NCBI RefSeq assembly: GCF_008364765.1
Contig: NZ_VTUY01000003.1
Coordinates: 311,657-375,656 of the forward strand
DNA from: Bacillus sp. CH30_1T
Lineage (GTDB): Bacteria > Bacillota > Bacilli > Bacillales > Bacillaceae_B
DNA: 64,000 bases
Direction of reading: 5' to 3'
Of this stretch, positions 34,332 through 43,234 are shown in pieces (the first letter of the stretch is position 1; each line of letters begins with the position of its first letter). The notes beneath the pieces were generated by a model. The model had not been told where the DNA came from. It was given only the letters and a program-made list of their open reading frames with translations, and ran no database searches. Position numbers and translations under genes: made by a program.

Positions 34332-35420
34332 ATGAAGAAAGGGATATATTTAATCACAGGGTTTCCAGGGTTTTTGAGTCGTAATATTGTGGAAGAATTA
34401 ATTAGTCAAGAGAAGGCATCAACAATCTACTTGCTCCATTTAGACACTATCACTATAGAAGCAGAGGAATTAGCCGGGAAGCTTGCAGGAAACAAAGGAA
34501 CCGACCTCATTTTAGTGAAGGGGGACATTACACAACATGACCTTGGAATGTCTGAAGAAAAAATAGGTGAAATACGAGAAACTGTGGAGTATGTCTGGCA
34601 CTTGGCTGCCATCTATGATCTTGCCGTGCCTGAAAATCTTGCATTTAAAGTAAACGTCGAGGGAACACGACACGTTAATTCTTTCTGTAAAACTCTTCAC
34701 CGATTAAAGAGATATGTTTATTTCTCTACTGCGTTTGTGGCCGGTACACGTAAAGGAGAAGTTTATGAGAACGAGCTTGAGTATCCAGACAGCTTTAATA
34801 ATTTTTACGAACAGACAAAGTATGAAGCAGAGGTATACGTTGCGGAACTGAAGGAAATCCTGCCGATTACGATCATTCGTCCAGGTATCGTTAAAGGAAG
34901 TTCAAAGACGGGTGAGACAGTTAAGTTTGATGGCCCGTATTTTATTATGAATATGTTTAAACGATTATCGTTTTTACCTTGGATACCCTTTCTCGGAGAA
35001 GGAAATGCCCTTATCAATATCGTTCCCGTAGAATATGTCGTCCGAGCTTCTATATACCTCGGCCACGAAGGGATCGGAACAGGAAAAACCTATCATCTTA
35101 CCGATCCACAACCAGTGACGGTAAAGGAAGTGTATGAACAGATTCTATGGCATATGTACAAGAAACAGCCGCGGGGAAGAGTTCCCTTATCTCTTTCCAA
35201 TTGGGCACTGGGCTTTCGGTTTGTACGCAGATATTTGAAGGTTGAACGTGAAGCGCTTGATTATTTTACACTTGAAGGAAGGTTCGATTGTCAATATGCT
35301 CAAGAAGACTTAAGAGGATCTCACATTCAATGCCCAACCCTCTCAAGCCAAATTGAAAAAATGGTTGAATTTTATCTTGAACATTCTTCTCACGAAAATT
35401 TACATGTGAAGATTAATTAA
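34332..35420 (+). CDS. SDR-family oxidoreductase, extended NAD-binding type
   Basis: A 362-residue protein; the frame opens at 34305, but MKKGIYLI at 34332 follows GGAGGGGGG and is the start. The Rossmann fold reads YLITGFPGFLSRNIVEEL; the catalytic site is YEQTKYEAE (YxxxK) with the STAF serine; motifs match the thioester-reductase-like SDR group (fatty acyl-CoA or aldehyde reductases). The substrate cannot be read. The C-terminal part (about 230-350) holds an unassigned domain. Preceded by the RND pump, followed by small membrane genes. Confidence 0.82.
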   Translation: MKKGIYLITGFPGFLSRNIVEELISQEKASTIYLLHLDTITIEAEELAGKLAGNKGTDLILVKGDITQHDLGMSEEKIGEIRETVEYVWHLAAIYDLAVPENLAFKVNVEGTRHVNSFCKTLHRLKRYVYFSTAFVAGTRKGEVYENELEYPDSFNNFYEQTKYEAEVYVAELKEILPITIIRPGIVKGSSKTGETVKFDGPYFIMNMFKRLSFLPWIPFLGEGNALINIVPVEYVVRASIYLGHEGIGTGKTYHLTDPQPVTVKEVYEQILWHMYKKQPRGRVPLSLSNWALGFRFVRRYLKVEREALDYFTLEGRFDCQYAQEDLRGSHIQCPTLSSQIEKMVEFYLEHSSHENLHVKIN

Positions 35421-35523
35421 GGATGTTTTCATGAAGATTGTTAGATAGTATCATAATCCTCGTAATAATTGGGAGGAAAATGGTAAAAATATTGGGAGAA
35501 GCATCAATAGGAGGATTCTCGAG

Positions 35524-35610
35524 ATGTCATTTTCCCTTACGCAAGAGCCGACCCGGTACATACATCCTATAGTTTATTCACTTCATCTCCAATTGCTGGG
35601 ATGCCCATGA
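35524..35610 (+). CDS. Short upstream peptide coupled to the membrane gene
   Basis: A 28-codon frame with strong ribosome binding site TAGGAGGATTCTCGAG before ATG 35524; the product begins MSFSLTQEPTRYIHP and ends QLLGCP. Its TGA overlaps the next start as ATGA. The downstream gene has no good ribosome binding site of its own, so this looks like a leader peptide for translational coupling. A second short frame, ATG 35480 with GGGAGGAAA, overlaps it in another frame. Confidence 0.4.
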   Translation: MSFSLTQEPTRYIHPIVYSLHLQLLGCP

Positions 35611-36068
35611 AGACTTCTATTACAAAATTAGAAGGAATTCTATGGAGCATTGCACTCCCTGGTTTTCCGCAATTACTGGTTGGACTTTGGTTTAAGGGAA
35701 CGTTATTTGTGCTTCTTGAGATTATCATCAATGTTCAAAGTAACTTCAATCAAGGGATTATGTATAGTTTTTTAGGGGAAACCCATAAATCAGCTTCTGT
35801 AATTGATTATCAATGGTTGATGTTTTATCCATGTCTTTATATGTTTGCCATGTGGGATGCTTATAAACTTGCTCAACCCAAGGAAGAGCCTTATATATTT
35901 TTACCTTTTGTCATGTCTGCTTATATGGTGACAGTTGGCTTGATGTACTCTCCGAAGGTATATTTATTTGGTGAATTTATAGGACCTATCTTTTTGCCGA
36001 TGTTGTTTGTAATTCCCGGAGTGGTACTTGGGCTGATCATTCGGTCAATTCTCATCCGGATCCATTAA
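35607..36068 (+). CDS. Small four-helix membrane protein
   Basis: A 153-residue protein; starts are ATG 35607 (MKTSITKLEG, ATGA overlap with the upstream short frame) or ATG 35601 two codons earlier. Hydrophobic helices are at about residues 10-35, 75-92, 98-118 and 122-148. It has the look of an unnamed DUF-type protein (SIALPGFPQLLVGLWFKG) found in spore-formers. No function can be given. Confidence 0.65.
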   Translation: MKTSITKLEGILWSIALPGFPQLLVGLWFKGTLFVLLEIIINVQSNFNQGIMYSFLGETHKSASVIDYQWLMFYPCLYMFAMWDAYKLAQPKEEPYIFLPFVMSAYMVTVGLMYSPKVYLFGEFIGPIFLPMLFVIPGVVLGLIIRSILIRIH

Positions 36069-36134
36069 GTTTTATCTCTTTACGAAACGTCATTCATGAG
36101 GTAAGATATGGCTATACAACTTAAACGTTTTCTA

Positions 36135-36276
36135 CCTGTCAAAGGGGAGTAGCTATAGGTGACATACCTAAACAAAGTCGTCAGTTCATGGATTATTCCA
36201 TCGGCTTTGTTGGCATAATGATTATGCTCAGCAAGACCTTTGCCTTATTTAGGCAAGGGTCTTTTTATTTTATAAA
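36135..36276 (+). promoter_or_regulatory. yybP-ykoY manganese riboswitch with terminator
   Basis: Conserved elements are AAAGGGGAGTAGCTA at 36141-36155, ACATACCTAAACAAAGTCGTCAG, and GCTCAGCAAGACC. The terminator AGACCTTTGCC...GGCAAGGGTCT at 36234-36276 overlaps the aptamer end. In this class manganese binding prevents termination, so the downstream exporter is made when Mn2+ is high. Confidence 0.85.
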
Positions 36277-36327
36277 AATCCTTGCCTATTGGAAAACTAA
36301 CTGTGTAAATAGGAGGGACTTACATTA

Positions 36328-37119
36328 ATGGATGCTTCAATGTTATTGGAATATGGTTGGGTACTGCTCATCCTTGTCGGTCTTGAAGGAATTCTGGCTG
36401 CTGATAATGCAGTTGTTATGGCGGTCATGGTTAAACATCTGCCGGTAGAACAAAGAAAGAAAGCACTCTTTTATGGTCTGTTAGGAGCATTTGTTTTTAG
36501 ATTTGCTGCACTATTTCTCATTTCGTTCTTAGTGAATGTTTGGCAGGTTCAAGCCATCGGGGCAATCTATTTATTCTATGTGTCGATTCATCATTTCGTT
36601 AAAAAGAGGAAAGACATGGGAATTGTTGAGTCAGAGTCAAACAAGGGCTCAGGTTTCTGGACGACGGTATTAAAGGTGGAACTTGCAGACATCGCCTTTG
36701 CAGTTGACTCCATGTTAGCTGCCGTAGCTTTAGCGGTTACTTTGCAGCCAACCGGATGGTTTGATGTCGGTGGAATTGACGGCGGCCAGTTTATCGTCAT
36801 GTTCCTTGGTGGAATAATCGGCTTGGTGATCATGCGATTTGCAGCAACATGGTTTGTGAAACTATTGGAGAAATATCCTACATTGGAATCAGCGGCATTT
36901 TTAATTGTTGGTTGGGTTGGGGTGAAGCTGGCTGTCTTTACGCTGGCTCATCCTGATGTGGCGATCCTGGATCACCATTTCCCTGAATCAAAGCCATGGA
37001 AGCTCGTCTTCTGGACCGTATTAATCCTTTTATCAGTCGGAGGATATTTATTATCACGAAAGAAAGCAAAACAGGAAGAAGCCAAAGCAGAAACAAAAGC
37101 AGAAGCCAAAGCAGAATAA
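36328..37119 (+). CDS. TerC-family membrane protein, YkoY-like
   Basis: A 263-residue protein with seven or more helices. The TerC signature with acidic metal-binding residues is LEGILAADNAVVMAVM near the N-terminus and VELADIAFAVDSMLAAVAL in the middle. These proteins export or metallate manganese; YkoY of B. subtilis is controlled by the same type of riboswitch, as here. The C-terminus carries an EAKAE/TKAEAKAE repeat after a basic stop. Ribosome binding site TAGGAGGG. Monocistronic with terminator. Confidence 0.9.
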   Translation: MDASMLLEYGWVLLILVGLEGILAADNAVVMAVMVKHLPVEQRKKALFYGLLGAFVFRFAALFLISFLVNVWQVQAIGAIYLFYVSIHHFVKKRKDMGIVESESNKGSGFWTTVLKVELADIAFAVDSMLAAVALAVTLQPTGWFDVGGIDGGQFIVMFLGGIIGLVIMRFAATWFVKLLEKYPTLESAAFLIVGWVGVKLAVFTLAHPDVAILDHHFPESKPWKLVFWTVLILLSVGGYLLSRKKAKQEEAKAETKAEAKAE

Positions 37120-37128
37120 AAAAAATCG

Positions 37129-37165
37129 AAAGCTAACGTGAGAAAAATTCACGTTAGCTTTTTTA
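37129..37165 (+). terminator. Terminator of the TerC gene
   Basis: AAAGCTAACGTGA and its complement with a seven-base loop and six T. Confidence 0.93.
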
Positions 37166-37243
37166 CTATGAGAAATCGTATGTCTACCTCCCCCTTACCA
37201 TTCATTCCCTCCATGAGAACTTTTTTAATTTAAATTTGTATAA

Positions 37244-37272
37244 ACCCCCTCAAAAAAAATCCGCATAACGTA
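37244..37272 (+). promoter_or_regulatory. Possible sigma-I promoter
   Basis: ACCCCC at 37244-37249, then an A run and CGTA at 37269-37272. The B. subtilis sigma-I pattern is ACCCCC and CGAA; here one base of the -10 differs and the spacing is 19. The gene it would drive is beside sigI. Confidence 0.4.
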
Positions 37273-37329
37273 ACTCCTTTAATAAGGCAATCGATCGACC
37301 AATAAAAATTTAACTTCCGAGGTGTACAT

Positions 37330-38508
37330 ATGACAAAACATTCCAAATTAATGAAATCATCTTTAGCTGTATTAGTAGCAGGATCTATTAGCTTTTCAGG
37401 TTCATTGGCTTATGCGAATAACGATGAAAAAACGTTCGACACGGTTACAATTGAGCAAAAGGACAGTACAGGAGTTACAGTGAATGATGAAGCTATGATT
37501 GATTCTGCTAAAACAGAAATTGAAAAATTAGAAAAGAAAGAAACCCCATCATTACTTCCTGGTGATTTCTTTTATTTTGCTAAGCTTGCTCTAGAGAAAG
37601 TGAAGCTTGCCTTTACGATGGATGATGCGAAAGAAGCCAAATTAGTAGCAGAGTATGCAGCAGAAAGACTTGCTGAAGTAGAAGCTTTATTTGAAGAAGG
37701 TAAAGAAGAGGAAGCCATCGAAGCAATCAATCATGCCATCGAAATGATTCAACGCTCTGGAGAAGAATTACCACACGGTGAGAATGAAGAAGCTTCTAAC
37801 GATGATTCAATGAAAGAGTCAGCGGGCGAAACAGAAGATGAATCGAATACTGAAGAGGAAAACAGTGAAACTGAACAAACCAAAGATGGTAATGAAGAAG
37901 GAACTGTAGAAGAAGCAGATTCCGAAGAAAAATCCGATGAAATGACTGAAATGGAAGAATTAATGTCACAAAATATCATTTCTCTTAAAGCTAATCTGGA
38001 GAAAGTGAAGAACCCTAAAGCGAAAGCCGCCCTACAAAAGAACATTGAAAAAAGTTATATGAAATTAGCCGAAAAGCTCGCGAAGCTAGAAGGAAAATCG
38101 TCGAAAAAAGCAAATGCTCAAGAAGAAACAGAATCCGATGAATCCATGAAGGATGACTCTGTAACTCCGGTTGAAGAATCAGTAGCAAACGATTCAACGA
38201 CTGATGAAAACACAGATGAAAATAAAACTGTGGCAAGTCCAACAGTGAAAAAAGAAACAGAAAAAACTACACCAGTAAAAGTTCAGCACGTTGAAAAAGA
38301 AGTGAAAAAAGAATTAAAGCAACAACAAAAGCAAGTGAAAAAAGAAGGTAAAGAAGTACTTAAACAAATGAAAAACGAGGAAAAACAAGCTCGACATGAT
38401 GTTAAAGAAGAAAAGAAACAACATCATCCAGCTGCAAAACAAAAGGAACACCAGGGACAGAACAGGGAAAGCGGAAAAGAAAACGGCAAGGGCCACAATA
38501 AAGATTAA
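37330..38508 (+). CDS. Secreted DUF5667-type protein beside sigI
   Basis: A 392-residue exported protein. Residues 1-30 are a signal peptide (ending SLAYANN). A DUF5667-type helical domain lies at about 55-137 (LLPGDFFYFAKLALEKVKLA, then EYAAERLAEVEALFEEGKEE). An acidic Glu/Asp/Ser-rich linker follows, a second helical segment at about 210-255, and a very basic Lys/Gln/His-rich tail (about 300-392). Such a charge layout suggests wall contact. It lies upstream of sigI, so it may belong to the heat-stress or wall sigma-I regulon. Function unknown. Confidence 0.72.
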   Translation: MTKHSKLMKSSLAVLVAGSISFSGSLAYANNDEKTFDTVTIEQKDSTGVTVNDEAMIDSAKTEIEKLEKKETPSLLPGDFFYFAKLALEKVKLAFTMDDAKEAKLVAEYAAERLAEVEALFEEGKEEEAIEAINHAIEMIQRSGEELPHGENEEASNDDSMKESAGETEDESNTEEENSETEQTKDGNEEGTVEEADSEEKSDEMTEMEELMSQNIISLKANLEKVKNPKAKAALQKNIEKSYMKLAEKLAKLEGKSSKKANAQEETESDESMKDDSVTPVEESVANDSTTDENTDENKTVASPTVKKETEKTTPVKVQHVEKEVKKELKQQQKQVKKEGKEVLKQMKNEEKQARHDVKEEKKQHHPAAKQKEHQGQNRESGKENGKGHNKD

Positions 38509-38707
38509 GTATAGAGCAATAGCTCCAGGATAAGTTGGAATTCTAATGACAGTCAGTCACGAAGGGGATACTGGACCTAAAGTAATTTTCCATTTGCTTG
38601 GTTGAGTGCATCTGGAAAGATTACTTAAGCAGTACCCCTTCCTCTCTATTATCCTTTTAAAATCAACATCATATGAGTATAATAGTGTGCAGGATGGAGT
38701 GAGACTG

Positions 38708-39463
38708 ATGCTAAATGTATTACTATTTTTACTAGCCAGACAAAAGAAAAAACAAACGCTTGAAGACATGGCGATACTAATACAAAATGGTGATGAACAA
38801 GTACTGAACATAGTCTTGGAAGACTATAAGCCATTTATAAAAAAAACGGTGTCTTCAGTCTGCAAACGATATATCTATGAAAGTGATGATGAATTTAGCA
38901 TCGGTCTTATCGCGTTTCATGACGCTATCTTAAAATATAATCATCAGCGAGGGTCATCCATCATCAGTTTTTCTGAAGTAATCATCAAACGGAAAGTAAT
39001 TGATTATATCAGAAAAAACGGGAAGTTTCAGGATGTGAGCATCGACATGAGTCTGGTTGAGGATGATGATGAGACCGCAAATTTAACAATCGAGCAAATC
39101 GTCTCTGTTGAAGAATATGGAAAACAGCAAGAAGGTGAGAAGAGGCGGGAAGAGATCATCTCTTTCCAAGAACATCTTTCTCACTTCAAATTATCCTTCC
39201 ATGAGCTGGTAGAACAATCACCTAAGCATGAAGATGCCAGACTGAATGCCATTGACATTGCTAAAACGGTAGTGAATTCCAAAGAATTATTGGACTACCT
39301 CCTTGAAAAGAAACGATTACCCATAAAAAAATTAGAGAAACAGGTAAACGTTAGTAGAAAAACAATTGAGAGAAATAGAAAATATATTATTGCCATTACT
39401 CTTATTCTTATTGGAAATTATGTGTATTTACGGGATTACTTAAAAGGGCGGTTAGAGATATGA
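38708..39463 (+). CDS. sigI: RNA polymerase sigma factor SigI
   Basis: A 251-residue sigma factor, the same length as B. subtilis SigI. The N-terminal sigma-70 region 2-like part holds EDMAILIQNGDEQVLNIVLE and YNHQRGSSIISFSEVIIKRK; the C-terminal SigI-specific HTH has VNVSRKTIERNRKYIIAI. It directs genes for heat shock and cell-wall homeostasis. The start at 38708 is fixed by GGAGTGAG; the upstream frame from 38606 lies in the promoter region. It overlaps rsgI as ATGA, the classic sigI-rsgI operon. Confidence 0.94.
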   Translation: MLNVLLFLLARQKKKQTLEDMAILIQNGDEQVLNIVLEDYKPFIKKTVSSVCKRYIYESDDEFSIGLIAFHDAILKYNHQRGSSIISFSEVIIKRKVIDYIRKNGKFQDVSIDMSLVEDDDETANLTIEQIVSVEEYGKQQEGEKRREEIISFQEHLSHFKLSFHELVEQSPKHEDARLNAIDIAKTVVNSKELLDYLLEKKRLPIKKLEKQVNVSRKTIERNRKYIIAITLILIGNYVYLRDYLKGRLEI

Positions 39464-40620
39464 AAAAAGGGATCATTATGGAAATCAAACGTGATATCCT
39501 CGTTATGATGACGTCAGAAGGGGAATTTCTGACGGGAAGTAGGCAGCCCAATCAACACTATACAATAGGCGAAGAAATTCCTTTCTTTCCTTTGCATCAT
39601 GAACCTGCTATGGGCAAACGATCCTTTAATTGGAATTGGAAGGTATCGACTGCATTATTAACAGCCATAATCATCGTCCTCACCCTGTTTTCAAGTGGTT
39701 TCTTACAGAGTAACCAGGCATATGCCTATGTGTCTGTCGATATAAACCCAAGTATGGAATTGACATTGAATGAAAAACAACAGGTGATAAAGATTACTCC
39801 TTACAATCAAGATGCCAAAGTGCTTCTAGAAGAGTTAGATGGCTGGGGAAACATGCATGTAAGTGAAGTGACAGAGGAAATCTTCCTCCTATGTGAAGAA
39901 ATGGGATATATAAAAGAGAATCAAAATGTTCTCATCACTTCTTCATTTATTGAGGATTCAAATGATCAGCTTGAAGAAGATTTGGCTGCTGAAATAAATA
40001 AGTTTGTTCAAGAATACAGCACAGACCACAACATGAACATCACCGTGAAAGAAACATCGCAGGAAATGAGAGAAGAAGCTTCTGATAAAGGAATGACTGC
40101 AGGCTCCTTATTACGGGAAACTGAAAAAACTGAAACACCTAAACCCGTCGAGGATACAAAAAGAGAGATAAAAGACGAAGACGTCCTCAAAGAGGGAATA
40201 AAGAAAGAGAAGAGTTCTAAGGTTGAGAATCAAAAGGTTGATTTACGTTCTGTGGAGAAGAAGCAGAAACCAGAGGGTATTGAGAAATTTCAAAAAAATG
40301 ATAAAACCCATTCAAATCAAAAAAAGAACCCAGAAAAGCCTTTACAGACTGAACGAAAAAACAATTCTTCTGATTATCAGCATTGGAAATCCAATGATCA
40401 TTCTAATCGTGATAAAAACAAATATAGAGGAAATGCAAAATCGCATAGTCCTAAAAATAATAAAGAAGAAAATGAACGAGGTCAAGTCAGAAAAGAAGAA
40501 AAGAAACGAAATCATAACGATTGGAAAGAAGATAAGAGACGAGATCATCAAGACAGGAAAAAAGACGAGAAAAGGTATCACCAAGAACGAAAAGATAATA
40601 AAAAATATAAAGAAGATTAA
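39460..40620 (+). CDS. rsgI: Anti-sigma-I factor RsgI
   Basis: A 386-residue membrane protein. The N-terminal cytosolic RsgI_N domain (about 1-55, MKKGIIMEIKRDILVMMT) binds SigI; a single helix at about 63-84 crosses the membrane; outside is the conserved AYAYVSVDINPSMELTLN region and then a long Lys/Glu/Asn/His-rich tail of about 200 residues. It holds SigI inactive until a wall or heat signal is sensed outside. Start overlaps sigI stop. The charged tail replaces the carbohydrate-binding modules of clostridial RsgI. Confidence 0.92.
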   Translation: MKKGIIMEIKRDILVMMTSEGEFLTGSRQPNQHYTIGEEIPFFPLHHEPAMGKRSFNWNWKVSTALLTAIIIVLTLFSSGFLQSNQAYAYVSVDINPSMELTLNEKQQVIKITPYNQDAKVLLEELDGWGNMHVSEVTEEIFLLCEEMGYIKENQNVLITSSFIEDSNDQLEEDLAAEINKFVQEYSTDHNMNITVKETSQEMREEASDKGMTAGSLLRETEKTETPKPVEDTKREIKDEDVLKEGIKKEKSSKVENQKVDLRSVEKKQKPEGIEKFQKNDKTHSNQKKNPEKPLQTERKNNSSDYQHWKSNDHSNRDKNKYRGNAKSHSPKNNKEENERGQVRKEEKKRNHNDWKEDKRRDHQDRKKDEKRYHQERKDNKKYKED

Positions 40621-40622
40621 AA

Positions 40623-40652
40623 AACGCGGCCCATTTGCAAAAATGGGTCGTT
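40623..40652 (+). terminator. Weak terminator of sigI-rsgI
   Basis: GGCCCATTT / AAATGGGTC stem immediately after the rsgI stop; the T run is short. Confidence 0.6.
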
Positions 40653-40663
40653 CTCATTTATAA

Positions 40664-40692
40664 GGGGTAGCTGGTGAATCCAGCTACCCCAA
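40664..40692 (-). terminator. Terminator of the SASP gene
   Basis: GGGGTAGCTG / CAGCTACCCC perfect 10-bp stem, seven-base loop, T/A-rich tail on the minus strand. Confidence 0.75.
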
Positions 40693-40699
40693 GCCAATA

Positions 40700-40900
40700 T
40701 TATTTAGTTTGTTGTCCGGAAAGTTGAGATTGAGCTTGTTTAACCAGTCGTTTTGTAATTTCTCCTCCAACGGATCCGTTAGAGCGAGCTACAGTATCTG
40801 ATCCGAGTGTCACACCAAATTCTTGAGCGATTTCATATTTCACTTGATCAAGGTATTGTTCAACACCAGGTACGAGTAATTTATTACTGCTTCTAGCCAT
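40700..40900 (-). CDS. sspD: Small acid-soluble spore protein, alpha/beta type
   Basis: A 66-residue SASP that coats spore DNA and protects it from UV and heat. Both signatures are present: [16 protein letters not shown] (with the GPR protease site in EIAQEFGV) and the C-terminal [17 protein letters not shown]. Start ATG 40900 follows TAAGGAGG; the longer frame to 41032 is not used. The position between rsgI and ktrD matches sspD of B. subtilis, hence the symbol; the sequence alone would fit any alpha/beta SASP. Confidence 0.93.
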   Translation of the reverse strand: MARSSNKLLVPGVEQYLDQVKYEIAQEFGVTLGSDTVARSNGSVGGEITKRLVKQAQSQLSGQQTK

Positions 40901-41165
40901 GGTTGTTTCCTCCTTAGTAGTAGACTTGAAACAATGATGTTTCTGTAGTAGTATTATTTGTCTTATTTCTTCGAACATGAATGGTAATATTTCGCCGGAA
41001 TTGTATAGTTTGTATGGGAGGAGATGAATCACTGATACATGGTGGTTTAAGCTTCATTCCTTAAAGAAAGAATAAACATATAGGAAATTATCCATTTTTC
41101 CTTTCATTCTTCGTACATATTCATTAAGATAGAAAAGGAAATAACCTTGAAAGGGAAATACACAA

Positions 41166-42518
41166 ATGTGGTATAAACTTAGATTAAACTTGAATAAATT
41201 GACTCCAGCTCAAGTAATAGTGACCTTCTATCTTATCGCTGTAACAGTGGCAACGATTCTATTGAGCTTACCATTTGCTCATAAACCCGGGGCAGAGTGG
41301 AGTTTTATTGATGCTATTTTCACTTCCGTCAGTGCCGTGAGTGTAACCGGCTTAACGGTTGTAAGTACTGCGGATACGTTTAACACAGTAGGGATTTTCT
41401 TATTGATATTTGTTTTACAGTTCGGTGGAATTGGAATCATGACTCTTGGAACTTTTTTCTGGCTCTTGGTAGGTAAGAAAATTGGTTTGAAAGAACGACG
41501 ATTGATTATGTTGGATCAAAATCAATCCAATTTGTCCGGCTTGGTCCTTTTGTTAAAACAAATACTCCTCCTCATCATTATTATTGAACTAGTAGGTGCA
41601 TTCATTTTAGGGGTTTATTTTTTGAGTTATTATCCAAGTTGGCAGGAAGCTTTCATACATGGACTCTTCGCCTCTGTAAGTGCAACAACTAACGCTGGCT
41701 TTGATATCACTGGTCAGTCACTTATCCCATTTAAAAATGACTATTTTGTTCAATTTATTACCATTATTTTAATTACGTTGGGTGCAATCGGATTTCCCGT
41801 ATTGATTGAAACAAAAGACTATCTATTGAATAAACAGCGAAGTAAACATCATTTTTCCTTGTTTACCAAAATTACAACCATTACTTTTGGGCTGTTGTTG
41901 GTATTTGGTACTTTGATTATTTGGTTATTCGAATATGATCAATTTTTTGCAGGAATGACATGGCATGAATCATTCTTTTATTCATTGTTTCAGTCTGCAT
42001 CCACTAGGAGTGGTGGACTAGCAACCATGAATGTCGCAGAGTTCTCCACTCCGACTCTGATGGTGATGAGTGCGCTTATGTTCATCGGAGCATCCCCAAG
42101 TTCAGTTGGCGGTGGAATCAGGACGACCACTTTTGCATTAAACATCCTGTTCTTATTTCACTTTGCCAGAGGCAATCAAACGATTAAGGTTTTTAGAAGA
42201 GAGGTACATGAACAGGACATCATTAAATCTCTTGTTGTTACGATGGTGGCTGTTCTTATGTGTTTTGTGTCGGTCGTTATCTTAACGATTACAGAAGATC
42301 ACAGTCTGATAGAAATAATCTTTGAAGTGGCATCGGCCTTTGGAACAACGGGTTTATCATTAGGGATTACTTCGGATTTATCTTCTGTAGGGAAGTGCAT
42401 CATTATCGCGCTAATGTTCATCGGTCGTGTAGGAATACTCGCTTTCCTGTTTATGATAGGTGGAAAAGAGAAAACAACCAAATATCATTATCCAAAGGAA
42501 AGGGTCATTATTGGATAG
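41166..42518 (+). CDS. ktrD: Potassium uptake channel subunit KtrD/KtrB
   Basis: A 450-residue TrkH/Ktr membrane subunit with eight helices and four pore loops; selectivity regions include SAVSVTGLTVV, SATTNAGFDITG, SASTRSGGLATMN and SAFGTTGLSLG, each with the central glycine. It takes up K+ (or Na+-coupled K+) together with a cytosolic RCK subunit (KtrC), which lies elsewhere. Location beside sspD and kinE matches ktrD (ykrM) of B. subtilis. Ribosome binding site GAAAGGG. Terminator follows. Confidence 0.93.
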   Translation: MWYKLRLNLNKLTPAQVIVTFYLIAVTVATILLSLPFAHKPGAEWSFIDAIFTSVSAVSVTGLTVVSTADTFNTVGIFLLIFVLQFGGIGIMTLGTFFWLLVGKKIGLKERRLIMLDQNQSNLSGLVLLLKQILLLIIIIELVGAFILGVYFLSYYPSWQEAFIHGLFASVSATTNAGFDITGQSLIPFKNDYFVQFITIILITLGAIGFPVLIETKDYLLNKQRSKHHFSLFTKITTITFGLLLVFGTLIIWLFEYDQFFAGMTWHESFFYSLFQSASTRSGGLATMNVAEFSTPTLMVMSALMFIGASPSSVGGGIRTTTFALNILFLFHFARGNQTIKVFRREVHEQDIIKSLVVTMVAVLMCFVSVVILTITEDHSLIEIIFEVASAFGTTGLSLGITSDLSSVGKCIIIALMFIGRVGILAFLFMIGGKEKTTKYHYPKERVIIG

Positions 42519-42520
42519 AA

Positions 42521-42547
42521 AAACGATGCATGCCGCATCGTTTTTTT
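42521..42547. terminator. Shared terminator of convergent genes
   Basis: AAAACGATGC / GCATCGTTTT, five-base loop, T run on both strands. Confidence 0.9.
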
Positions 42548-43070
42548 ATTTGAGCACAGAATAGGGTACATCAAAGTAAATCCAAAGGAAGAGAATGATG
42601 GGGATGGATATAATCCATCCTACAATCGGGCTTTTATGATGAACTATGAGAACGGTGAACATCATGATATTAAATAGGATATCCCATCCCAAATGCCAGC
42701 CGTTGTGATAGGTCATCATCCCAAGTATATAGGATAATCCTTCCGTCACACCATAAATACCGGTCCACAATAGTATCCATGCAAGTTTTCCCCGGAATGT
42801 TGAGGGGAGCCTGCCGATAAAGATGGAAATAGTTGAGGTGTATTGAACAACCATTTTAGATAGTGAAATGATCGTATGATTCAGGTTGATGTGATTTCCG
42901 AATGGTGTAATTGTTTGGAATTTCCACATTGAATAGTCATATAAAAGGAATTGGGATAGTAAATCACCAATAATAAAAAACAGTAGAGTTGGATAATAGC
43001 TATAGAAATCTTTCCAATTTCCGAATTTCCACCCGAGAAGAATGTAACAAAGTAAGAAGGCAAGTATCAT
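42546..43070 (-). CDS. CBO0543-like membrane protein
   Basis: A 174-residue protein with five or six membrane helices. The sequence starts MILAFLLCYILLGWKFGNWK, with later YSMWKFQTITPFGNH and a His-rich loop YHNGWHLGWD. This pattern fits a family labelled CBO0543 in Firmicutes, with unknown function. Convergent with ktrD. No ribosome binding site better than GAAATG could be seen (ATG 43070). Confidence 0.65.
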   Translation of the reverse strand: MILAFLLCYILLGWKFGNWKDFYSYYPTLLFFIIGDLLSQFLLYDYSMWKFQTITPFGNHINLNHTIISLSKMVVQYTSTISIFIGRLPSTFRGKLAWILLWTGIYGVTEGLSYILGMMTYHNGWHLGWDILFNIMMFTVLIVHHKSPIVGWIISIPIILFLWIYFDVPYSVLK

Positions 43071-43234
43071 TTCATATCCTCATTTAGCATTTTTGCTTAG
43101 TTTTTGGTTTAATGCTTCATTTATTCAGATTTTTTCTACTAGTAATGGAATACCTTTCTCAGCCCAAATCATATTTCTTTTGGAATGGAAAGAGTATCGG
43201 GTGGGGAAAGTAAGGTTACAAAGGAGATGAGTTA

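Noticed and set aside
38606..38707. 34-residue extension of SigI
   Set aside because: Ribosome binding site and family length fix the start at 38708.
40223..40663. A 146-codon frame overlapping rsgI
   Set aside because: It is a shadow in another frame of the Lys-rich rsgI tail.
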